A program made the translations under genes and the position numbers. Source: an uncultured Oscillospiraceae bacterium (GTDB lineage: Bacteria > Bacillota > Clostridia > Oscillospirales > Ruminococcaceae). Taken from it: DNA of 64,000 nucleotides. The notes beneath the pieces were generated by a model. That model was not told the origin of the DNA. It worked only from the letters and a program-made list of their open reading frames with translations, and did not search any database. Location of the stretch: assembly GCA_934444765.1 (NCBI GenBank), contig CAKSDC010000002.1, positions 1-64,000 on the forward strand. Direction: 5' to 3'. Of the stretch, positions 8,200 through 16,196 are shown in pieces (within the stretch, counting starts at the first letter, position 1; the number at the start of each line of letters is the position of its first letter).

Positions 8200-8228
8200 A
8201 TTATAACGAATTATTTTCAATTTGTCAA
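8200..8228 (-). promoter_or_regulatory. Promoter of the small zinc-ribbon gene
   Basis: On the minus strand TTGACA (8228-8223) and TATAAT (8205-8200) are 17 nt apart. Confidence 0.65.
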
Positions 8229-8270
8229 GAGTATTTTGTACATTTTTGAGATAATGTCCCAACTACAGGA

Positions 8271-9419
8271 TTAAGACATACCTTTTTTCTTGTTATTTTC
8301 TAACAGTTTAGCATCTTTTTTAGCCATCTTCTTCTTTTCCTTAGCCATTTTAAGGAGTTCTTTCTTGCTGTAGGTCTGTCTTTCGGCTACTTCAATAGAA
8401 TTGTCGGAAACTCTGGAACCGTTTACATTAGACACAGTGTCGGTAGTAAAGGCGTTATATAGTCTCTGTTTGTTAAAGTCCTTTTTGTCACTTTCGGATA
8501 GACCGTCACGACGTAACCTGTCGGTAATGTCGTTGTTACGTTTAAACGTGGTATTGTTTACACTCTTAGAACCCATTGTGGAATACTGTATAGAAGCGTC
8601 TAACGGATTAGGGTTAGTGTTTAAGTATCGGCTTTGGTAGTAGTTGGAGTTGCCACTAATGGTATTTTTAGGAGTAGGTCTGGAAGGTATCGGATTAGCC
8701 TCCTCAAAGTATTGGCTACCTTGAACCCTACTAACGCTTGAACTATTAACACTCTGTGGCGATACCGTACTACTGTCGACATCCAAAAACTGCGATACGT
8801 AGTTAGAGCTACTATATATCGTATTATGAGCGTTAAGACTTTTAGAATAGTCGTCCGCTTGATTGTGTAAGTTTACAGGTGTAGTCGCTACGGCATCGTC
8901 TCCCCAACCGTCTGACCAGTCGTCACTCTCACTTACTGTAGTGCTATCGGCTTGCTGAACTGGCTTGATATCGGGTTTAGTGACACTTTTAGGCTGAGCC
9001 TCATTAGGTTTAGAACCGATACTAAAGTTAAAGTTAGGCAACAGGGCGTTCAACTCTATGGTAGAGTCTACGTCGTTCATAACCTTAGTATAGGCGTTAG
9101 CGTGGTTTATTTGATATATCATTTCCGCACAACTGGTACACGGCATGACTATTTCACCAGTGTTCACGTTTAAAGATATCATAACGTCCACCTTAGAACG
9201 TTTAGCCCTAATCATAGCGTTGACCGTTTCGGTTTCGGAACAGGTAATCTTTAACTGTCCATTGGACACAGTACCGCCGTTGCTTGCCTTGTACACTGAA
9301 CCGTCGTCGGCGACCATGATAGTAATAGTAGTATTTTCTGTTATATCAAAGCCAAAGTCGTTATCTCTCTTTCGTGAGGCCATATCTTTAGCCATATTGT
9401 AAAGTTGCGATAGTTCCAT
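8271..9419 (-). CDS. Cytidine-deaminase-like domain with long disordered tail
   Basis: I start this at ATG 9419 (382 residues) because AAGGAAGGA lies about 11 nt upstream. An in-frame ATG 60 nt further up has no ribosome site. Residues 1-130 resemble a cytidine deaminase core: Cys60-Ser-Glu62 stands where the zinc ligand and catalytic Glu of the (H/C)AE motif sit, and Pro93-Cys94-x-x-Cys97 matches PCxxC. The rest of the domain is diverged and short. Residues 135-340 are Ser/Asn/Pro-rich and look disordered. The last 35 residues are Lys-rich and helical. Whether it deaminates anything is unknown. Confidence 0.65.
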   Translation of the reverse strand: MELSQLYNMAKDMASRKRDNDFGFDITENTTITIMVADDGSVYKASNGGTVSNGQLKITCSETETVNAMIRAKRSKVDVMISLNVNTGEIVMPCTSCAEMIYQINHANAYTKVMNDVDSTIELNALLPNFNFSIGSKPNEAQPKSVTKPDIKPVQQADSTTVSESDDWSDGWGDDAVATTPVNLHNQADDYSKSLNAHNTIYSSSNYVSQFLDVDSSTVSPQSVNSSSVSRVQGSQYFEEANPIPSRPTPKNTISGNSNYYQSRYLNTNPNPLDASIQYSTMGSKSVNNTTFKRNNDITDRLRRDGLSESDKKDFNKQRLYNAFTTDTVSNVNGSRVSDNSIEVAERQTYSKKELLKMAKEKKKMAKKDAKLLENNKKKGMS

Positions 9420-9668
9420 ATAATAGTAATCCTTCCTTTTTGGTGTAAAGTCTGTTTGTAACGCATATATACTATGCAAATAGTAACAAAGTTGAACACG
9501 TTAAAGTTGTAATATATACTACAGTAACGGTTCAAACCACCCCCATATATACAGATATTATAACATACTATTTTTACTTTGTCCACCCCTAAAGAATTAA
9601 TGTTAATGCCAAATCGCCAAAGATTAAATACTTTTTATACTACGTTGCCATAATATAGCATACAAATA

Positions 9669-9695
9669 TCCCGTAGATAGTGGATATCTACGGGA
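9669..9695 (-). terminator. Terminator of the rpsF-ssb-rpsR operon
   Basis: The inverted repeat CCCGTAGATA/TATCTACGGG lies 20 nt past the rpsR stop and is followed on the minus strand by an AT-rich, moderately T-rich stretch. Confidence 0.65.
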
Positions 9696-9714
9696 ATAGC
9701 TGACATAGTATATA

Positions 9715-9957
9715 TTATTCACTAACATATGGTAATAGAGCGATGTGTCTTGCTCTCTTAATAGCACTGGTTAGTTCACGTTGGTGATAAGCACAAGTAC
9801 CAGTAACACGTCTTGGTAAAATCTTAGCTCTATCAGTCATGCACTTTCTTAGTCTTGAAATATCTTTGTAGTCGATAGTTTCAATCTTGTCCATGCAGAA
9901 CATACAAACTTTTCTACGAGGTCTTTTCATGCCTCTGGAAGTTCTTTCTCTTTCCAT
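9715..9957 (-). CDS. rpsR: 30S ribosomal protein S18
   Basis: This 80-residue protein starts at ATG 9957, directly behind AAAGGAGGATTT. An upstream in-frame ATG would add 30 unrelated residues. The Arg/Lys-rich protein has the S18 signature KDISRLRKCMTDRAKILPRR and a C-terminal region that binds 16S rRNA next to S6. A Cys pair (VCMFCMD) near the N-terminus is the usual partly kept zinc motif. It is the last gene of rpsF-ssb-rpsR, the standard bacterial order. Confidence 0.97.
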   Translation of the reverse strand: MERERTSRGMKRPRRKVCMFCMDKIETIDYKDISRLRKCMTDRAKILPRRVTGTCAYHQRELTSAIKRARHIALLPYVSE

Positions 9958-10090
9958 TATAAATCCTCCTTTTAAAGATGTTGTTTTAATCCACAGTGGA
10001 AATACATAGTAGCCATGTCGTACTGTAGATAAGTTTAGCATTGCCATGCGTTATACGTACATAGACGTACAAAAAGCTCGAAAGTATCTA

Positions 10091-10768
10091 TTAAAAAGGA
10101 ATTTCGCCGTCACTAAGGATTTCCTCAAAGTCCTGTAGATTGCCAAGTTGTAAGTCATCAGAACCGTTACCGTTAGCACTCTGACTATTAGCAGGAGCGT
10201 TATTTGTAGGTTCGTTGCTTACGTTAGCGTTGTTAGGATTTGGGATATTAACGTTGGCTTGTGGTTGCTGATATGGAGCGTTCTGTTGTGGTTGTGGTTG
10301 ATAGTAACTATTATCTTGTGGGATATATCCACCTTGACTTTGATTATAACCATTACCATAAGAGTTTCCACCATAGCCACCTTGACCATAGTTATTACCT
10401 TGTCCGTAACCGTTACCATACTGTTGACCGTAGCCACCATTATTAGAAGCGTTATCGCTTAAGCAAAAACTTGCTCTATCAACAAGAACTTCCATGCTAT
10501 AGTGTTTTACGCCGTTTTGGTCGGTATAGTTATTATTTCTTAGACTACCTTCTACTATAATAGGTTTCCCCTTAGTAAAGTAACGAGAAATAAAGTCTGC
10601 ATTGTTACTCCAAGCGACTACGTTAATAAAGTCTGCTTGACGTTCGCCACCATTTTTTACGTATGGTCTATCTACTGCCACGGTAAATCTACATAGAGAA
10701 GTACCTTGAGCGGTCTGTCTATAATCAGGGTTAGCAGTCAATCTGCCGATAAGGATAACCTTATTCAA
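10091..10768 (-). CDS. ssb: Single-stranded DNA-binding protein
   Basis: This 225-residue SSB has an N-terminal OB fold (about residues 1-110, starting MNKVILIGRLTANPDYR), a Gly/Asn/Gln/Tyr-rich flexible linker (about 115-200) and the acidic C-terminal tip DGEIPF that binds partner proteins. It protects single-stranded DNA in replication, repair and recombination. It lies between rpsF and rpsR. The linker's repetitive codons create the antisense open frames seen over this gene. Confidence 0.97.
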   Translation of the reverse strand: MNKVILIGRLTANPDYRQTAQGTSLCRFTVAVDRPYVKNGGERQADFINVVAWSNNADFISRYFTKGKPIIVEGSLRNNNYTDQNGVKHYSMEVLVDRASFCLSDNASNNGGYGQQYGNGYGQGNNYGQGGYGGNSYGNGYNQSQGGYIPQDNSYYQPQPQQNAPYQQPQANVNIPNPNNANVSNEPTNNAPANSQSANGNGSDDLQLGNLQDFEEILSDGEIPF

Positions 10769-10798
10769 TTTTAAAATTCCTCCTATACTAACGATGTA

Positions 10799-11089
10799 TT
10801 AGGCAACAGTAATAAGGGAACGAAGTACGCCGTCTGTAATGTTAAGTCTTCTCTTTAGTTCTGCTGGAACGTCAGTAGAAGCCTCAAAATGCATTAGAAC
10901 ATAATAACCTTCGGTTTCGTCTTCGATAGCATAAGCAAGTTTACGCTTACCCCATTCTTCAACATTTTCAAAAGTAGAAACGCTTTCAAGATAACCCTTG
11001 AACTTTTCGATTAAAGCCTTAATGTTATCTTCACCAATCTTAGTATTGAATACTACCATTAGTTCATACTTTTCTGTTAATTTAGCCAT
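10799..11089 (-). CDS. rpsF: 30S ribosomal protein S6
   Basis: This 96-residue protein starts at ATG 11089, eight nt after AAGAGGAGG. The upstream GTG at 11098 overlaps the ribosome site and is unlikely. YELMVVFNTKIGED and the WGKRKLAYAIEDETEGYYVLMHF stretch are typical of S6. It forms a heterodimer with S18 on the 30S platform. It is the first gene of the operon, with its own promoter about 65 nt upstream. Confidence 0.96.
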   Translation of the reverse strand: MAKLTEKYELMVVFNTKIGEDNIKALIEKFKGYLESVSTFENVEEWGKRKLAYAIEDETEGYYVLMHFEASTDVPAELKRRLNITDGVLRSLITVA

Positions 11090-11150
11090 TGTTTGCACCT
11101 CCTCTTGGATTTCGCTTGTACTTGCAAATGCACAAGCAAGGATAACACTA
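11090..11150 (-). promoter_or_regulatory. Leader of the rpsF operon with a possible S6:S18 regulatory hairpin
   Basis: The 60-nt leader contains GCTTGT/ACAAGC flanking a GC-containing loop. Autoregulatory S6:S18 leaders are known in many bacteria, but I could not confirm the conserved CCG bulge here, so this is tentative. Confidence 0.3.
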
Positions 11151-11153
11151 TAT

Positions 11154-11181
11154 ATTATAACATTAAAAAAAAATTTGTCAA
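11154..11181 (-). promoter_or_regulatory. Promoter of rpsF-ssb-rpsR
   Basis: On the minus strand TTGACA (11181-11176) and TATAAT (11159-11154) are 16 nt apart. Confidence 0.75.
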
Positions 11182-11248
11182 TACATTTTAGGAAAAAATT
11201 TTATAAGCACGTTTTTTGGTACATAGTGTACTGTGCATCTATCAAAAA

Positions 11249-11572
11249 TGAGCTATCTAAGTATAGATAGCTCAAATATATAACTTTTTTTACTCAATTA
11301 CTAAAATAAATAGGCATAGATACCTTGCGAAGATAAACACACCAAATAGTAGTGTTTAAAAATTCATAACAATATTCAATTTTAAAAAGTACCACTCGTA
11401 AAACGAATGGATATTAACGACGAAGTTTCTTCTTTTTCCATCGGTTTCACCACTTTCTAAACTTAATTAATACTGATAAGAACTCTTTCTTCCCATCGGT
11501 AAACAAATCCTTTCATACAAACATAACAAACAACCTTTTACCGAATGGTTAATCTGTTAATGTTCTTTCTAT
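11249..11572 (-). ncRNA. Candidate structured small RNA or leader with two terminator-like hairpins
   Basis: No substantial gene lies between the rpsF promoter and 11656. The minus strand has a promoter (11579-11607) giving a start near 11572, then a probable stem CCATTCGGTAAA (11536-11547) with TTTACCGATGG (about 11493-11503). The hairpin CCATTCG/CGAGTGG (11410-11392) is followed by TACTTTTT. A last hairpin GAGCTATCTA/TAGATAGCTC (11274-11249) is followed by ATTTTT. Two tiny frames begin ACCGATGG: 9 codons, start near 11496, and 19 codons, start near 11441. The second copy of ACCGATGG could also pair with the first strand of the middle terminator. RNA or leader-peptide attenuator are both possible. 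Confidence 0.5.
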
Positions 11573-11578
11573 GGTTAA

Positions 11579-11607
11579 ATAATACCACACCTTTTGTGAA
11601 AAGTCAA
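11579..11607 (-). promoter_or_regulatory. Promoter of the candidate small RNA
   Basis: On the minus strand TTGACT (11607-11602) and TATTAT (11584-11579) are 17 nt apart. Confidence 0.55.
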
Positions 11608-11655
11608 TAGTTTTTTTGTGAAATATTTTAAAAAATATTTATTATGTGTATCGGC

Positions 11656-11684
11656 TTGACTTTATTAAAAAAATAGATTATAAT
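11656..11684 (+). promoter_or_regulatory. Promoter of the DUF1292 gene
   Basis: TTGACT (11656-11661) and TATAAT (11679-11684) are 17 nt apart, about 80 nt before the start codon. Confidence 0.65.
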
Positions 11685-11764
11685 ATATTAAAAATATAGT
11701 CTAACGACTATTAACCCCGAATATACCACTGAATACTTTCAGTAGAAATGGAGATACTATAACT

Positions 11765-12136
11765 ATGAACGAAAACTTTATTGCTGGTCAAGGCGAACTA
11801 TTCACTCTAACTGACGATGACGGTAAAGAACAACTATTTGAACTACTGGGCAAGTTGGAACTTGATGATACTATCTACTATGCCTTAGTTCCTCAATATG
11901 AAGACCCTAACGATGAACTTCAAGATGACGGCGAATTGATAATATTAAAAGAAGACCCTAACAATGACCCAGAAGACCCTGAAAACGCATCTCTAATTAC
12001 TATAGAAGATGAAGACGAATTTAATACTGTGGGTGAAATCTTCCTTGAATGCATTAACAAAATGTTTGAAGCCGACAGCGAAGACTTTGACGACGACGAC
12101 TATATTTCAACTGATATTCCTTATACCGAACAATAA
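11765..12136 (+). CDS. DUF1292 family acidic protein
   Basis: This 123-residue, very acidic protein has the DUF1292 pattern seen in small Firmicutes proteins of the YrzB type: TLTDDDGKEQLFELLGKLEL, then YYALVPQYED and GELIILKEDP, ending in an Asp/Glu-rich tail. Its molecular role is unknown. It lies just upstream of the probable 6S RNA gene and has its own promoter and a GGAG ribosome site. Confidence 0.8.
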   Translation: MNENFIAGQGELFTLTDDDGKEQLFELLGKLELDDTIYYALVPQYEDPNDELQDDGELIILKEDPNNDPEDPENASLITIEDEDEFNTVGEIFLECINKMFEADSEDFDDDDYISTDIPYTEQ

Positions 12137-12172
12137 TATATTAACTATATCTAAAAAATATATTAAATACTA

Positions 12173-12201
12173 TTGATTTTTTAATCGCAATGTGCTATAA
12201 T
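12173..12201 (+). promoter_or_regulatory. Promoter of the probable 6S RNA
   Basis: TTGATT (12173-12178) and TATAAT (12196-12201) are 17 nt apart. Confidence 0.6.
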
Positions 12202-12234
12202 ACTATATAGTAAATAACTAATAAGTCTATAATA

Positions 12235-12415
12235 CTTCTGCCTTGTGCGAGCAAGTATAGTTTTGTTTAATCCAACACTTTAATATAGGGAATTTAGCTC
12301 TAACTGTAGATTGCAGACCTCCCGAAACTTTTCGGACGAAGGGAGCGTGAAACTTTTAGGCAGATGCCCACCTGCTTTGTGCGGGTTTTATTCACTATAC
12401 GACGGCAAGGCGGTA
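12235..12415 (+). ncRNA. ssrS: Probable 6S RNA
   Basis: This non-coding stretch of about 180 nt has its own promoter and terminator. The ends pair (CTGCCTTG near 12239-12246 with CAAGGCGG near 12406-12413), leaving a long rod with interior pairings such as CTCCC/GGGAG around 12319-12345. A closing stem of CTGCCTTG type, a large central region and the closing CGGCAAGG sequence fit clostridial 6S RNA, which binds sigma-A RNA polymerase. The assignment rests on shape and recalled similarity. A covariance-model search would settle it. Confidence 0.7.
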
Positions 12416-12430
12416 TATTTATAAAGATTA

Positions 12431-12458
12431 AGCGTATCATGTATGTGATACGCTTTTT
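12431..12458 (+). terminator. Terminator downstream of the probable 6S RNA
   Basis: AGCGTATCA/TGATACGCT (12431-12453) is followed by a run of six T. Confidence 0.85.
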
Positions 12459-12523
12459 TGCATACTATCCAAAGTTAAAGATACAAAGATAGACTGTCAC
12501 CATGAGTAACAGTCTATCTCTTA

Positions 12524-14575
12524 CTATTCGTTAGAGTTATCGTTGGAATTAGAACTATCTTGTGCCTGAGGTTCAGTATATACTGGTTCTGGTTCTGCGT
12601 CTGTAACCTGAGGTTCGGTATATGACGGTTCGTTCGCCTCACTATTAGAAACCTGTTCTTCGGTCTGTTGGTGAGAAGATGAAGCACTACTACTATTAGT
12701 AGATGAGTACGTATTAGAAGTAGAGTATGTAGAAGATGAGGAAGACGAAGAGTAAGTATTAGAAGTATCGGAACTATCTTCATCGTCGTCGCTATCGTCA
12801 TAGTAGGTAGTACTCTGTTCTTTAGATACTACTGTAGTAGTAACGGAGTAGCTTTCGCCTGCGTCACTGTCACGGTTATCGGTGTAGGTAACCTTTAACA
12901 CTTCACCGCCTTCGATATCTAAGGTTTCGCCTGCTTTAGGTTCTGTACCTATAACGTATCCGCTGTAGTATCCCCTGTTGACTACTGCCACCAACTCATA
13001 AGGGATGTTCTTACTTTCAAGGAGTTTAACGTACTCTTCCTTAGTATAGCAACTCATAGTACCCGTCTTATAGTCAGGAACTTCGGCAGTCTTAGGACCT
13101 TTACTAACTTTAACCGTTATAGTATCGCCTTCGGTATACTTTTCGCCAGCCTCTACACTCTGTTCAAAAATCTTACCCATTTCAAAGTCGTCGTTGTACT
13201 CTTCCACCACTTTGAGTTTAATCTTATCTTTAAGGTCTTCATCGTTCTTAACGTCTTTGATATCCTTATCGATTAAGTTTTTCATCAAGTAAGTGAACAG
13301 TTTTTCTGTAGTAGTTTCGGTAACGTCCACCACGTTTTCATCGGAAGACTTAAAGCCGTTATTGTGTTGTAGTAAAGAAGTAGAATTGCTATCCGTATTA
13401 GTGAACATCTTAACGAACACTATACCCAATATCAATATTATAGCCAATAACAGAACGCCTATCATAAGTGGGAACTTAATCTTATTAAATAGAGTAGACT
13501 GTCCTTCTTCCACTACTTCTTCAACGTTGCCGTCTTCGGTAGTAGGAGTAGGTTCTTGACTATATTCATCACGTCTTGGAATTTGAATAGTAGAAGAAAA
13601 GTTTTCCTTTTTTTGGTTCTCTTTGAATAGTTTAGTGACTAAGTCGGTAACGTTAGGAATACGGTTGTCTATGTTTACTTCCATACCGTCCATGATAGCT
13701 TCCGACACGGTTTCTGGAATGTCTAAGTTGATATCGGTAGGAGAACATAGGTTATCACGTTCGGCACGATTAGAAGCGTCTGTAGGCATACAACCCGTTA
13801 GTATCTTGTATAGTACTGCACTAATGCCGTATACGTCAGTCCACGTACCCTGTTTACCGTATATATAGTACTGTTCAGGTGCAGAGTAGCCCTTGTAAGT
13901 TTCCGCATTAAGTTCTGTACCCTTAGTTCTAACGGCAGAGATACAAAAGTCGGTAAGTTTCAACTCTTTTCTATCGGTATAGTATATAGTTTCGGGACTA
14001 ATAGCACGGTGAATGATACCCGCTTGATGTAACAGTCCTATAGTAGTCAATAGTGGTGGAAATAGTTTGGAAGTCTCTTCCCAAGATATTTCGCCCATAT
14101 TTTCGTTTAAGAACTCTAATAGAGTAATACCTTCGATATACTCATATACTGCATAACTGGTATTATTTTCAACAAAGATATCTAATACTATAGTGATGTT
14201 ACCAACGTTTCGTAGCTTAACCAACGACTTATTTAGGTCAGTAAATTCAGCCATAAAGGCTTTATACTGTACGCAGTAGTCCTCGTTGACTATAATATTT
14301 GCTGAACGTTCATCACGCTTACAGATAGTAGTAGGCATATACTCTCTTATTTGAACCTTACACCCCATGATATTATCATAGGCTATGTACAAAGCACTTT
14401 CGCCATTGTGTCTTAATACTCTGCCTATAGTATAACGACCGTTATTTAAGACCGTTCCAGGTGCTATATACGAACTATCGTGTGGCGATTGGTTATCGTA
14501 GCCACACTTATGACATACTCTTTCATTATTTTCTAATACTTCCATACAACCAAAACAGAGTTTGAGTTTTTCCAT
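12524..14575 (-). CDS. Membrane-anchored PASTA protein with degenerate Ser/Thr kinase domain and N-terminal zinc ribbon
   Basis: This 683-residue protein begins with a zinc ribbon (Cys7, Cys10, Cys21, Cys24) and a kinase-like domain (about 45-315). The usual catalytic residues are changed: the VAIK lysine position is Arg77 (VQIREYMP), HRD reads His189-Arg-Ala191, the following Asn is Thr196, and DFG reads Asp209-Phe-Cys211. APE-like and GxW elements remain, so the fold is probably kept without normal catalysis. A transmembrane helix follows at about 365-390, then two PASTA-like domains (about 420-565) and a Ser/Thr-rich tail. PASTA domains bind peptidoglycan or muropeptides. I infer a wall-sensing pseudokinase. 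Confidence 0.85.
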   Translation of the reverse strand: MEKLKLCFGCMEVLENNERVCHKCGYDNQSPHDSSYIAPGTVLNNGRYTIGRVLRHNGESALYIAYDNIMGCKVQIREYMPTTICKRDERSANIIVNEDYCVQYKAFMAEFTDLNKSLVKLRNVGNITIVLDIFVENNTSYAVYEYIEGITLLEFLNENMGEISWEETSKLFPPLLTTIGLLHQAGIIHRAISPETIYYTDRKELKLTDFCISAVRTKGTELNAETYKGYSAPEQYYIYGKQGTWTDVYGISAVLYKILTGCMPTDASNRAERDNLCSPTDINLDIPETVSEAIMDGMEVNIDNRIPNVTDLVTKLFKENQKKENFSSTIQIPRRDEYSQEPTPTTEDGNVEEVVEEGQSTLFNKIKFPLMIGVLLLAIILILGIVFVKMFTNTDSNSTSLLQHNNGFKSSDENVVDVTETTTEKLFTYLMKNLIDKDIKDVKNDEDLKDKIKLKVVEEYNDDFEMGKIFEQSVEAGEKYTEGDTITVKVSKGPKTAEVPDYKTGTMSCYTKEEYVKLLESKNIPYELVAVVNRGYYSGYVIGTEPKAGETLDIEGGEVLKVTYTDNRDSDAGESYSVTTTVVSKEQSTTYYDDSDDDEDSSDTSNTYSSSSSSSTYSTSNTYSSTNSSSASSSHQQTEEQVSNSEANEPSYTEPQVTDAEPEPVYTEPQAQDSSNSNDNSNE

Positions 14576-14921
14576 ATTAAGTTATCCTTCCTTCAAAAAC
14601 AAATCTGCACTTTAAAATATAATACCAATAAAATTAATAATTGTCAACTTTTTTTTCTTACAAAGGCACTAATATTTTCAAATTGTATTATTTCTGTAAT
14701 ATTTTTTTACCACGGCTTAATCTATGGCAAATACTGTAATTTGTACCTTGAAAAGATATTGTGCGTATCGCTATAGTAATAGTAACTATTTCTTAAATAT
14801 TGTAAATATTACGTTTTACTTTTTAATGGATATGTGGTATAATATTAGTATCTAATAGAATATATAGGTATTATCTACTATATTATTAATATTGTGTTAT
14901 GCAAAGAAAGGAACTTTTAAC
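14576..14921. other. Divergent intergenic region
   Basis: This AT-rich gap holds the minus promoter of the PASTA gene (14619-14647) and a weaker plus promoter before the lipoprotein (TTTACT about 14817, TATAAT about 14840). I see no gene or strong structure in it. Confidence 0.5.
14619..14647 (-). promoter_or_regulatory. Promoter of the PASTA pseudokinase gene
   Basis: On the minus strand TTGACA (14647-14642) and TATTAT (14624-14619) are 17 nt apart. Confidence 0.65.
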
Positions 14922-16070
14922 ATGAAAAAGAGCGTATTAATCTTTTCTATAATAGCAACGGTCATATTGGGTGGCTGTGGAGGTAAGTCTATAGAAAATA
15001 ATACCTTAGACAATACCTCTATTGAAACTACTCAGACAGTATCGGCAACTAAGACCGAAACGGAACAGACTACTCAAAAGAAAGTGATTACTGGTATCAG
15101 TTCGGAGTTGGAAAAGTCACAAGAAGTACAGGTAGGTGCGACGGTTCAGTTGAGTTGCACGCTATCACCAGAAAAGGCAGAAAGTCAGTATAAGAACATC
15201 CTTTGGAGTAGCACCGACCAGACTATAGCTACAGTAGACCAAAACGGAACTGTGACGGGTGTCAGCAATGGCATATGTACCATAGTAGCCACTTCGGAAA
15301 ACAATCCCGATATAACCTTTAAGTATACTATCACCGTATCAGGTGGAAGCAATAAGGTGACTAAAGCTACTACTATATATATTTCCACTTCGGAGTTTAC
15401 TACTACTACCACTACTACTCCGCCTACTCTACCAGTGGCTACTGCTCCACCTAATACCGTAGTTCCACAAGATAGCGTAGATACTACTACCGTTCCCGAA
15501 AGCGAAAGTGAAGTAGTAACCACTACTACTACTGCTATAGCTCAGCCTACGTATATCAACGGCATACTATTAGTAAATAGTGAACACCCTCTACCAGCAG
15601 ACTATGTTCCAGACAGTTCTCAAGTTAGTGGAAGTTATGGACTACTCTCTTACGTACAACAGGCGTTCGATACCATGTCTACAGACGCTAACGCTGAGGG
15701 TGTAAGTCTATATATCAATAGAGGATACGTTTCATACCTCGACCAAGAGGCTATATTTGAAGACGCTTTCTTTAAGTACTCCGACCAAAGCTACGTTATC
15801 CACTACTACGATGAGGCAGGATATTCAGACAGTCAGACGGGACTTAGCATACTATTAAATTCAGCAGACAACACCTTTGACGATACGGCAGAGGCTCAAT
15901 GGGTAGCCAATAACTGCTATAAGTACGGCTTTATAGTTAGATATCCACAGGGTAAAGAAGGTAGTACTAATCATCAATACAGGTCATACCAAATAAGATA
16001 CGTCGGTGTAGACGTTGCTACTGCTATACATCAAGGTTCGCTATCTTTAGAAGAGTATTTAGGAACATAG
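14922..16070 (+). CDS. Lipoprotein with Ig-like (Big_2) domain and degenerate VanY-type carboxypeptidase domain
   Basis: I start this at ATG 14922 (382 residues), behind AAAGGAAC. The upstream in-frame ATG lacks a ribosome site and would bury the signal peptide. A lipobox LGGC puts the lipidated Cys at residue 19. Residues about 55-150 form a bacterial Ig-like domain (WSSTDQTIATVDQNGTVTGV). A Thr-rich linker follows. Residues about 205-380 match the VanY D,D-carboxypeptidase fold (GFIVRYP, RYVGVDVATAI, LEEYL), but the metal ligands appear lost: the SEHQTG site reads SDSQTG, the following Asp is Leu, and the EPWH site reads RSYQ. It is probably a wall-binding protein rather than an active peptidase. 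Confidence 0.8.
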   Translation: MKKSVLIFSIIATVILGGCGGKSIENNTLDNTSIETTQTVSATKTETEQTTQKKVITGISSELEKSQEVQVGATVQLSCTLSPEKAESQYKNILWSSTDQTIATVDQNGTVTGVSNGICTIVATSENNPDITFKYTITVSGGSNKVTKATTIYISTSEFTTTTTTTPPTLPVATAPPNTVVPQDSVDTTTVPESESEVVTTTTTAIAQPTYINGILLVNSEHPLPADYVPDSSQVSGSYGLLSYVQQAFDTMSTDANAEGVSLYINRGYVSYLDQEAIFEDAFFKYSDQSYVIHYYDEAGYSDSQTGLSILLNSADNTFDDTAEAQWVANNCYKYGFIVRYPQGKEGSTNHQYRSYQIRYVGVDVATAIHQGSLSLEEYLGT

Positions 16071-16103
16071 ATGTTACAAATTAGTAGAAATGCAAAATAC
16101 ATC

Positions 16104-16132
16104 TTGACGTACAATATATAAACCGCTATAAT
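16104..16132 (+). promoter_or_regulatory. Promoter of the acylation cluster
   Basis: TTGACG (16104-16109) and TATAAT (16127-16132) are 17 nt apart. Confidence 0.65.
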
Positions 16133-16133
16133 A

Positions 16134-16169
16134 ATTATTGTGCAGAGTTAGGTACGTCTGCACAATAAT
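16134..16169 (+). promoter_or_regulatory. Strong leader hairpin upstream of the MBOAT gene
   Basis: A perfect 13-bp stem, ATTATTGTGCAGA (16134-16146) with TCTGCACAATAAT (16157-16169), starts right at the promoter. The T run after it is weak, so it may stabilise or attenuate the mRNA rather than simply terminate it. Confidence 0.6.
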
Positions 16170-16196
16170 ATTTTAAAGTTAGAGGTCTATATTAAC

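Noticed and set aside
12235..12415. SRP RNA, tmRNA or RNase P RNA as alternatives for the non-coding gene
   Set aside because: No tRNA-like end with CCA, no tag frame, no RNase P core sequences and no SRP Alu/GGAA-type tip were seen; the rod-like closure fits 6S better.
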